64,000 nt of DNA from Thiosocius sp963736445 (GTDB lineage Bacteria > Pseudomonadota > Gammaproteobacteria > Chromatiales > Chromatiaceae), in NCBI GenBank assembly GCA_963736445.1, contig CAVTOY010000016.1, positions 153,983 through 217,982 of the forward strand, in the 5' to 3' direction. The notes under the pieces are model-generated. The model saw only the letters and a program-made list of their open reading frames with translations. It was not told the DNA's origin and searched no databases. Each line of letters begins with the position of its first letter. Positions within the stretch are counted from its first letter, which is position 1. Both the position numbers and the translations under genes were made by a program. This document shows positions 57,769 to 64,000 of this stretch, piece by piece.

Positions 57769-58677
57769 TCAGGTGCGCCGAGACAGCTCGGCCTCCGGCC
57801 CGTCCCCCTCTTGCTCGACGATCGCGTGATACTTCTTCTTGATCTCGTCGATGTCGACCGTCGGCGCGGGGAATTTCATGCCCAAGGACTCCAGGGTCTC
57901 GGCGACGATCCGGGAGATGGCAAGATTGCGGAACCACTTGTGGTTCGAGGGGATGACGAACCAGGGGGCGTGCTCGGTGCTGCATTTATCCAGTGCGTCC
58001 TCGAAGGCCTCGGTGTAGGCGTCCCAGAACGGGCGCTCGGCGTAGTCCCCCTCGCTGATCTTCCAGTGCCGGGCGGGGTCCTGGATACGGATCTTGAAGC
58101 GTTCGAGCTCTTCGGCGGCGTCGATGTGGAGATAGAACTTCAGGATATGGGTGCCGTTGTCGTGCAGCAGCTTCTCGAAATTGTTGATGTGCTCGTAGCG
58201 CCCGGACCAGACGGCCTTCGGCACCATGTCGTGCACCCGTTGCACCAGCACGTCTTCGTAGTGGGAACGGTTGAAGACGCCCACCTCTCCCTTGCCCGGC
58301 GTGTGCTGGTGATAGCGCCACAGGAAGTCGTGAGCCGCCTCCGCTTTGGAGGGGACCTTGAAGCCGGTGACGTTGCAGCCTTGGGGGTTCATGGCGCTGA
58401 GCACATGGTTAATAGTGCCGTCCTTACCCGCCGCGTCGCGCCCCTGCAGGCAGATGAGCAGGGAGCGCTTGCCCTCGGCGTACATCAGGTACTGCAGGTC
58501 GTGCAGCTTCTGGGTGGTGGCCTCGATCTCCGGCAAGGCGTGCTCATGGGATTCGTGCTTGTCTTTGAATCCGGCGTCGACCTTACTCAGATCGACCTTG
58601 CTGCCCGGCTTGACGATAAATTGCTTGGTGTAGTTCATGATGGGGAATACCTGGAACAGTTGGGTGAAAGGGTTCAA
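57769..58677 (-). CDS. ppk2: Polyphosphate kinase 2 family protein
   Basis: 302 aa from TTG 58677 with GGGGAG four bases upstream; ATG 58638 is an alternative with no clear ribosome site. PPK2 transfers phosphate between polyphosphate and nucleotides. Walker A-like CLQGRDAAGKDGTINHVL at about 75-92, Walker B/lid VFNRSHYEDVLVQRVHD and the conserved DPARHWKISEGDYAERPFWD are all present. Single-domain length fits class I or III enzymes that make NDPs or NTPs from polyP. The downstream membrane genes may be co-transcribed. Confidence 0.92.
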   Translation of the reverse strand: MNPFTQLFQVFPIMNYTKQFIVKPGSKVDLSKVDAGFKDKHESHEHALPEIEATTQKLHDLQYLMYAEGKRSLLICLQGRDAAGKDGTINHVLSAMNPQGCNVTGFKVPSKAEAAHDFLWRYHQHTPGKGEVGVFNRSHYEDVLVQRVHDMVPKAVWSGRYEHINNFEKLLHDNGTHILKFYLHIDAAEELERFKIRIQDPARHWKISEGDYAERPFWDAYTEAFEDALDKCSTEHAPWFVIPSNHKWFRNLAISRIVAETLESLGMKFPAPTVDIDEIKKKYHAIVEQEGDGPEAELSRRT

Positions 58678-58726
58678 TTTGCTCCCCGGACGGCCAGACG
58701 GCTATCCGGGGAGAAAACGACAGGCG

Positions 58727-59317
58727 CTATTTGATCGGCGATGGCGTTACCGCAACAGCCATGGCGCGCTTGTAGGTGATGACGACCTGATCACCAACAT
58801 CCACCTCCGCCAGCTTTTCTGGGTGTCGAACCAACACTTCGACCACTTCCCCCTCTGGCCCCCTCAGGGTCACGGAAGGCTCATCAGCGTCAATCCCAAT
58901 AATCGTGGCGACGACCTCTACCGCACCACCTAGTGCTGCCGCTGGTTTTTCTCCGAGTTTTGCACGCGCCGCTGCGCCCCCAACGCCAGCTGAAGGCGTC
59001 ATACCACCGCCCTTTTTCAAATCGGCCGCCATTGCTTCCAGGAACTCGACGACCACCCGGTCGCCAACCTTGACCTGGTCGAGATTGCGTACTTCATCTC
59101 CGACTTCCATGACCACCGAAGCGTCTCGGGTGAGCGAGCGCAGTGTGACGATTCGGTTCTGCACATTAATAGCCTCGACAACTGCCGCAACTTTTTCGAC
59201 GTTCTTCCGTTCAACGACACGCTTGAGGTCATCTGAGGCGAATAACTGGCCGGATGACAGGACGAGCGTCAAAAAGAACACTAAAGAAACTGAAATTCTT
59301 GGGAGCAATATCGACAT
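58727..59317 (-). CDS. Secreted hypothetical protein with two repeated beta-domains
   Basis: 196 aa from ATG 59317; signal peptide ends SSGQLFASDD. It contains two similar OB- or barrel-like units: VVEAINVQNRIVTLRS ... VKVGDRVVVEFLEAMA (about 25-95) and VVATIIGIDADEPSVTLRG ... VDVGDQVVITYKRAMA (about 120-190), separated by a Gly/Ala/Lys linker. The internal duplication is clear. Periplasmic role unknown. It is upstream of PPK2 on the same strand. Confidence 0.75.
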   Translation of the reverse strand: MSILLPRISVSLVFFLTLVLSSGQLFASDDLKRVVERKNVEKVAAVVEAINVQNRIVTLRSLTRDASVVMEVGDEVRNLDQVKVGDRVVVEFLEAMAADLKKGGGMTPSAGVGGAAARAKLGEKPAAALGGAVEVVATIIGIDADEPSVTLRGPEGEVVEVLVRHPEKLAEVDVGDQVVITYKRAMAVAVTPSPIK

Positions 59318-59464
59318 GACGTATACCTTAGGCAAGAACGTCCCGAGAGCGGACACTCGTTGGCTAGAAGCGAACCGCGGCTAGGTGTTGGTTGCTGCCA
59401 AGCGCCGCATCACCTCGAATGGGTGCTTTGTGTCGTTTGCGGACCACCGCACCGCAATAAAGAG

Positions 59465-59495
59465 GAAGCCGCCTCGATGGGCGGCTTCTTTGTCT
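59465..59495. terminator. Rho-independent-like hairpin
   Basis: Perfect 9-bp stem GAAGCCGCC / GGCGGCTTC with loop TCGATG, followed on the plus strand by TTTGTCTCTTC. No plus-strand gene leads into it, so it may be the leftover end of a gene lost around the IS1182-like insertion that begins at 59500. Confidence 0.6.
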
Positions 59496-59499
59496 CTTC

Positions 59500-61192
59500 T
59501 TGGCCCAGGCCGTGTGAAAACGTGATGGCCGGTATACTTACGCTGTAGGTTCTGCGTGAGGTGGTCATGAAGCGTTTCATCGAGGGTGCCGACCGAGATC
59601 AGAGCACGTTATTTCCCGAACGGCTTGACGACTTCATCGCAGAGAATAATCCGGTCCGAGTGGTTGAGGGGTTCGTCGAGGCCCTGGATCTCGGTGAGCT
59701 GGGATTTGCAGGTATCAATCCCCATTCGACGGGCCGTCCAGCCTATCACCCCTCGGTGCTGTTGAAGCTGTATATCTACGGTTATCTGAATCGTATCAAT
59801 TCAAGCCGACGCCTCGAACGAGAGACGCAACGCAATGTCGAGTTGATGTGGCTGATTGAGCGGCTGTCGCCAGACTTCAAGACGATTGCCGATTTTCGCA
59901 AGGACAATGGCAAAGCGATCCGCGGTGTGTGTCGTGAGTTCGTCATGCTGTGTCGGCGCCTCGATCTATTCGCCGAGGCCATCGTCGCGATTGATGGCAG
60001 CAAGTTCAAGGCAGTCAATAACCGCGACAAGAACTTCACACCGGCGAAGATGAAGCGGCGCCTGGAGCAGATCGACAAGAGTATCGCGCGCTACCTGGTG
60101 CAGCTCGACACTGCTGACCATGAGGCGCCTTCAATTGCAGCGGCCTCCAGCGAACGGCTCAATGAAAAGATCGCGGCACTGAAGGAGGAGATGCAGCGCC
60201 TGAAGGCGCTTGAAGCTGAGATGAACGAGGCGCCGGACAAGCAGTTATCGCTGACGGATCCAGATGCGCGCTCGATGAAGACACGAGGCAACGGCATCGT
60301 CGGCTACAACGTCCAGACTGCCGTAGACGCGGAACATCACCTTATCGTCGCCCACGACGTCATCAATACCGGTAGTGACCGCCATCAGCTTGCGACGATG
60401 GCAAAGCAGGCGCATCAGGCAATGGGGGTTGAGAAGCTGACTGCCGTCGCTGATCGCGGTTATTACAAGAGCGATGAGATTCTCGCCTGTGAGCAGGCTG
60501 GCATCACGCCTGTGCTGCCGCGACCCCAGACGGGGGACAAGCGCTTGAAAGGACTATTTGGCCGGGATCGCTTCCACTATGATCCTGACAGCAATACTTA
60601 TCGCTGCCCAGCCGGCGAATCGCTTATCTGGCGTTTTAGGAACGTTGAGGGCGGACGCACACTCGATACCGATTGGAGCTCGGCATGCCCGCGTTGCCCG
60701 ATCAAGGCGCAATGCACGCAAGGCGTTCAGCGTCGCATTAAACGCTGGGAGCATGAAGAGGTACTCGATGCGATGCAGGCACGTCTCGACGCGCAGCCGG
60801 AAACGATGCGTGTGCGCCGACAAACCGTAGAGCACCCATTCGGGACGCTCAAGGCATGGATGGGCGCCACCCACTTTCTCACCCGTACACTTCCGCGCGT
60901 GCGTACCGAGATGAGTCTGCACGTGCTTGCGTATAACCTGAAGCGAATGCTGGCGATCTTGGGAGCACAGCCGCTCATGGCGGCATTGAGGGCCTGAGGG
61001 CCTGTTCACCGCGAAAACTGACCTCTTGGGGGACCCTCAGAGGGCCGAGGAGCCATTGCCGATAAGCATCAGATCAGATCCACGGGATCGATAGCGACCC
61101 GCTAACAGCGCCTCAAACGGCGCTGACCACCTCAGTAAGTCGCTTGGCCATCGCTAGATGGTCGGAAAACGTTTTCACACGGCCTGGGCCAA
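59500..61192 (+). mobile_element. IS1182-family insertion sequence
   Basis: About 1,693 bp. Left end TTGGCCCAGGCCGTGTGAAA and right end (its complement, 61173-61192) TTTCACACGGCCTGGGCCAA form matching inverted repeats of at least 22 bp when the adjoining ACG is included. No clear target duplication is seen outside the ends. One intact transposase lies inside. Confidence 0.82.
59567..60997 (+). CDS. IS1182-family transposase
   Basis: 476 aa from ATG 59567 (the frame also has a GTG two codons earlier). N-terminal MKRFIEGADRDQSTLFPERL and PVRVVEGFVEALDL, then HPSVLLKLYIYGYLNRINSS, are diagnostic. DDE core: IDGSKFKAVNNRDKNFT, ADRGYYKSDEILACEQAGI, and a late Glu in VEHPFGTLKAWMGATHFL. A Cys-rich insert (YRCPAGE ... 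CPRCPIKAQCTQG) is typical. It is full length, so the element may still be mobile. Confidence 0.93.
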   Translation: MKRFIEGADRDQSTLFPERLDDFIAENNPVRVVEGFVEALDLGELGFAGINPHSTGRPAYHPSVLLKLYIYGYLNRINSSRRLERETQRNVELMWLIERLSPDFKTIADFRKDNGKAIRGVCREFVMLCRRLDLFAEAIVAIDGSKFKAVNNRDKNFTPAKMKRRLEQIDKSIARYLVQLDTADHEAPSIAAASSERLNEKIAALKEEMQRLKALEAEMNEAPDKQLSLTDPDARSMKTRGNGIVGYNVQTAVDAEHHLIVAHDVINTGSDRHQLATMAKQAHQAMGVEKLTAVADRGYYKSDEILACEQAGITPVLPRPQTGDKRLKGLFGRDRFHYDPDSNTYRCPAGESLIWRFRNVEGGRTLDTDWSSACPRCPIKAQCTQGVQRRIKRWEHEEVLDAMQARLDAQPETMRVRRQTVEHPFGTLKAWMGATHFLTRTLPRVRTEMSLHVLAYNLKRMLAILGAQPLMAALRA

Positions 61193-61254
61193 AACCGGTC
61201 CTAACGTCCACCCGATCTCGGGCTGTCAGGATTCTTTACGGTGAGGGAGCCGGG

Positions 61255-61470
61255 AACGGGTGCTCCCAGCCAATTGCGGCCGGTCGCTAACCCTTGGGTG
61301 CAGTCATCCGGACGACTGCTGTACTTCGGAAGCTGCCGGAAGGCCAATTCACACTACTCGGCCGGAGCGGTCGGTCACGATCGGTGCCTGCAACGGCTGC
61401 AATGGGGCGGCAACCGGTCATCGGCCAAGACATCCGGTCGAATGGCAGCTTTTTGATTTCCTGACCGGCG
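61255..61470. repeat. Dispersed repeat, copy A
   Basis: Shares with copy B (63.7-63.9 kb) a core of about 65 bp at 61301-61365 starting GCAGTCATCCGGACGACTGC, an imperfect palindrome, then CGGAAGCTGCCGGAAGGCC and TTCACACTACTCGGCCG. It ends GGCAGCTTTTTGATTTCCTG. It lies 60 bp beyond the IS1182-like right end. The remainder to 61800 shows no gene and presumably holds the promoter of the next one. Confidence 0.75.
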
Positions 61471-61800
61471 GGAGTCAACACAAGACGACCGATATTCTCG
61501 ATTATGAGTCCTGCCACTCGACCTCGAACGCTTCGCCTTAGCGGTGCGATGGTGGTTCTTAATTCAGAACCGACATTCTAGGGGTTCATTTCGTTGCATG
61601 AGGCACCAGCCATCAATCACGCTTATTGGCTACGACGCTAACACTGCGAACCGAGTCAGAATGGTAGCACTCATAGCCATTGATGCGGCCCTTCCGACAA
61701 GGCGACCTTCAAGCGATTAAACATTGACACAGATCAAAGATTAGAGATAGCTGTCCGACTGAGAACAAAATTTCCATGCATCAAAGGAAGGATTGAGAAA

Positions 61801-62532
61801 TTGAAAACGAAAATGGGACGAACGGTAAGAGGGGTCATGCTTTCATTATTTGCGTTTGTTGGGATTATGGTTGCGGCATCATCGGTGCATGCGGCTACTG
61901 TATTTTCTGATGACTTCGAAGATGGGGACTATACGGGGTGGCTGTTGACCTCTATAGGTAATGGGCTTAGCTCGGCAGGAGTAGAAACTAACAACGGAAG
62001 TCTAATGGCCGTTGTTCGGAAAACTGGGGTAACCCGTTGGTCTCTTTCGCGAGCATTCAGCTATTCGTCAGATCAATCTGTTGCGTTCACAATGCAAGCA
62101 ATCGCGAATTCTAGGACATTAACTGGCGGCAGCATTCTACATGCAGCCAGCGGCGTCGAAATATCGTTCCTTGATGGCCTGAATAGCACGCTTGGGTCGG
62201 TTACAATAGCTAGTTCTACAAATACCGGCTTCCTGAACCCAGACAGTTTGGTCGGTACTACGCAACTCGATTACGATGTATCGATGTCTGTTCTTACCAC
62301 TCTGGCAGGATTGGGGGCAGCGGACCCTATCGCAAATTATGTCCTGAGTTTCTTTGCCTCGGCTGATACATTCGGCAATGTTGGTGGCGTTGCCAACTCT
62401 TCGTCCACCGTCTGGTTTGACAACGTCACGGTCAGCTCGGTCAACCCGGTCCCTATCCCAGCCGCTGCTTTGCTCTTCGCCTCAGCGCTTGGTGTCTTTG
62501 GATACCTCGGCAAGCGAAAGGGCAACGCGTAA
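61801..62532 (+). CDS. PEP-CTERM-like (VPLPA-type) secreted protein
   Basis: 243 aa from TTG 61801 with AAGGAAGG upstream; ATG 61813 is an alternative. Signal peptide ends ASSVHAATVF. The mature part is a beta-sandwich (SDDFEDGDYTGWLL, SSTVWFDNVTVSSVN). The C-terminus VPIPAAALLFASALGVFGYL then GKRKGNA is the VPxPA motif, helix and basic end of exosortase substrates. Lower GC than the neighbours is apparent, perhaps acquired. A terminator follows directly. Confidence 0.85.
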   Translation: MKTKMGRTVRGVMLSLFAFVGIMVAASSVHAATVFSDDFEDGDYTGWLLTSIGNGLSSAGVETNNGSLMAVVRKTGVTRWSLSRAFSYSSDQSVAFTMQAIANSRTLTGGSILHAASGVEISFLDGLNSTLGSVTIASSTNTGFLNPDSLVGTTQLDYDVSMSVLTTLAGLGAADPIANYVLSFFASADTFGNVGGVANSSSTVWFDNVTVSSVNPVPIPAAALLFASALGVFGYLGKRKGNA

Positions 62533-62538
62533 CGAAAC

Positions 62539-62560
62539 GACCCCGCTTCGGCGGGGTTTC
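62539..62560 (+). terminator. Terminator of the VPIPA protein gene
   Basis: CCCCGC-TTCG-GCGGGG stem (62541-62556) with a stable TTCG loop, flanked by A and T and followed by TTTC, 8 bases past the stop. The following 62561-62835 contains no recognised gene. Confidence 0.85.
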
Positions 62561-62835
62561 TCCATGTCCGCTTCTGAGTGAAAGCGCCAGTTGGCCGACC
62601 CAGGGGTGTGTAGCATCCTAATGGTTGAATCGCCCAGTCCGGGAAGATCCGTTCCTGGCTGAGAGCACCCCTTCCCAGCAATTTCACCGTAAAGAATTCT
62701 GACACTCCATGGCGGTGTCGCCGTTAGGTCCGGTTGTGGCCACATTCGGCCAAAAACGCTGACACGGGTACAAGCCTGAACGATTCACCAAGCCGCCACT
62801 TCATAGTCAACAGATACCGTCAAGAAACACTGTGT

Positions 62836-63456
62836 ATGATGCAACTTGAGTTGACCGAATTTCCACATGAGAGTGTTGTAATCAGCAGGGGCAGCAGCCA
62901 GAATACGGATCAGCTACCTGCCTGGACATTACTAACGATGAAAGTTGTTGCGGTGATCTGCGCTTTGTCCCTGGCTTTCGTTGGCACCGACATCGCCTCG
63001 GATCAATTACCTAACTTGATGGAGCGGGGCGAACAGCTACAAGAAATCCGCCGCCAGATTGCGAAGCTCGAAGAAGAGCAGGCACTGATTCAAAGCGTTT
63101 CCCCTGATGGGAAGAAGCGAGTGGTACAAGGAGATACTAAAGCCAACCCTATTGCTCGATATATGGGTCAGTGGCGTGCGAAGGTTGAGGAATCCGAAAG
63201 TCGCTACAGTCAACGCCACGCTTTGCCTATGGAACTCACCGGGAGTGTATTCATTTACACCACGGTTCGCGCTGACGGCGGAATCGAGAAACTGGGCGTG
63301 ATCAGGTCGTCGGGAAAAGAGATCCTTGATAATGCAGCATTGCACATTGTTCAGGATGCTGCTCCGTTCCCACCATTCCCGGATACTGTGAAGGAAGAGG
63401 CATTCGATATCACGCGGACAATGCATTTCAATAACGGGCGGTTCAGACCAAGATAG
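62836..63456 (+). CDS. TonB C-terminal-like envelope protein
   Basis: 206 aa from ATG 62836. One membrane helix at about 36-54 (VVAVICALSLAFVG), then a coiled-coil stretch (MERGEQLQEIRRQIAKLEEE), and a C-terminal TonB-C-like domain: MELTGSVFIYTTVRADGGIE, KEILDNAALHIVQDAAPFPP and FDITRTMHFNNGRF. TonB transmits proton-motive force to outer-membrane receptors, but the Pro-rich spacer is missing and no ExbB/ExbD genes are adjacent, so it may be a TonB-like accessory protein. ATG 62938 would remove the cytoplasmic tail. Confidence 0.75.
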   Translation: MMQLELTEFPHESVVISRGSSQNTDQLPAWTLLTMKVVAVICALSLAFVGTDIASDQLPNLMERGEQLQEIRRQIAKLEEEQALIQSVSPDGKKRVVQGDTKANPIARYMGQWRAKVEESESRYSQRHALPMELTGSVFIYTTVRADGGIEKLGVIRSSGKEILDNAALHIVQDAAPFPPFPDTVKEEAFDITRTMHFNNGRFRPR

Positions 63457-63689
63457 CATTCCAGCAATCCCTTTACCCCCATAGTTGACTACAGTCTCAA
63501 CGGCACCGCACCTCGGCTAGCTTATTACCGTTAATTGCCGGAACGCCAGCGAGGTGATCCCGGGGATGTAGGGCATCGTGGCATTGGAATCCTTGCACCA
63601 GCTGATGTCCGTTCATGGCCGGTTGCGGCGGTTCCCAGTTGTTTCCGAAAGCCGCCGGTGGAGCGATGGAGGTCCGACGAAGGTCAGCT

Positions 63690-63935
63690 ATGCGGGACCT
63701 ATCCCCAAAGGCAGTCCCCGGCCAATTGCAGCCGGTCGCCAACCCTTAGGGGCAGTCATCCGGACGACTGCTGTACTTCGGAAGCTGCCGGAAGGCCAAT
63801 TCACACTACTCGGCCGAAGCTGCCGGTGGAGATTCGACCCGGCAGCGACTGCAATGGGTTGGTCACCGGACATCGGCCAGGGGATCTCCGCGAACGGCTG
63901 CTTTTTGATTTCCTGACCGACAGGTCCCGACCCTC
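63690..63935. repeat. Dispersed repeat, copy B
   Basis: Contains the 65-bp core of copy A (63751-63815, starting GCAGTCATCCGGACGACTGC) and the 3' segment of copy C (GATCTCCGCGAACGGCTGCT). It is therefore the most complete copy. The flanking 63457-63690 and 63935-64000 contain no recognised gene. Confidence 0.75.
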
Positions 63936-64000
63936 TGCTGCCGGTCGGGTCACATCAGGTGAGGGGCAGGTATGTAACAGGAACGGTCATATCCGGGTTG

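Noticed and set aside
61724..61752. Promoter with TTGACA and 17-bp spacer before the VPIPA gene
   Set aside because: The -35 is perfect but the -10 position reads ATAGCT, a poor match, so it is not listed.

Overview
The window is GC-rich chromosomal DNA from a Gram-negative bacterium, most likely a gammaproteobacterium. The evidence is lipoboxes, RND and TonB-type envelope proteins, AsmA, PEP-CTERM-like sorting tails, c-type cytochromes, a pqq cluster and glycogen phosphorylase. No rRNA or housekeeping marker is present, so the genus cannot be named. Genes are dense, but there are signs of decay: clustered frameshifts in an RND efflux operon, a deleted Fic gene, an in-frame stop in an AsmA gene, truncated duplicates of two resident genes, three insertion sequences and a dispersed repeat family.

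Layout. 0-6.6 kb: glycogen phosphorylase (5' end outside), a phytase-like esterase, an acetylxylan-esterase-like hydrolase on the other strand, and a two-CNB-domain/acyltransferase fusion. 6.8-11.2 kb: RND adaptor and pump broken by six indels. 11.3-15 kb: MsrA-MsrB, an HDOD protein, a pyrophosphatase-like protein and a double thioredoxin. 15-22.3 kb: a decayed nitrilase copy, a GGDEF protein, a haem-binding EB_dh protein followed by GGDEF-EAL, an intact nitrilase and a Fic pseudogene.

22.5-35.9 kb is the most unusual part, a divergent cluster. Leftward are two FG-GAP/UnbV (CRTAC1-type) proteins, one fused to TPRs and to an unusual C-terminal module. Rightward are a 911-aa protein combining five membrane helices (with two histidine pairs suggesting two b haems), five c-type haem motifs and TPRs, then a PEP-CTERM protein, two paralogous TPR lipoproteins and a third FG-GAP/UnbV lipoprotein. 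The last three overlap by 1-4 bases. Together they look like an envelope- or surface-located redox and calcium-binding assembly of unknown function. A truncated inverted copy of the end of the first gene lies beyond an MFS transporter at 37.6-37.8 kb, so the block is bracketed by inverted homology.

37.9-43.1 kb: PQQ biosynthesis in the unusual order pqqB-C-D-A-E (pqqA is only 25 aa and is followed by a terminator), then on the other strand a small cytochrome c and a PQQ-type sugar/sorbosone dehydrogenase. These plausibly form a PQQ oxidation module with its electron acceptor. 43.3-46.9 kb: a ceramidase-like membrane protein, a 183-bp tandem array ending in the 3' part of a tRNA-Arg, an rve-type transposase and a NERD/zinc-ribbon protein, resembling a junction of integrated DNA.

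47.1-64 kb: a large secreted protein with two CxxCH motifs and a von Willebrand A domain, an ISNCY-like element with intact ends, an interrupted AsmA gene, gene fragments, a CNNM membrane protein, PPK2, a secreted hypothetical protein, an IS1182-type element, a second PEP-CTERM-like protein and a TonB-C-like protein. Three copies of a dispersed repeat lie at about 52.9, 61.3 and 63.8 kb.
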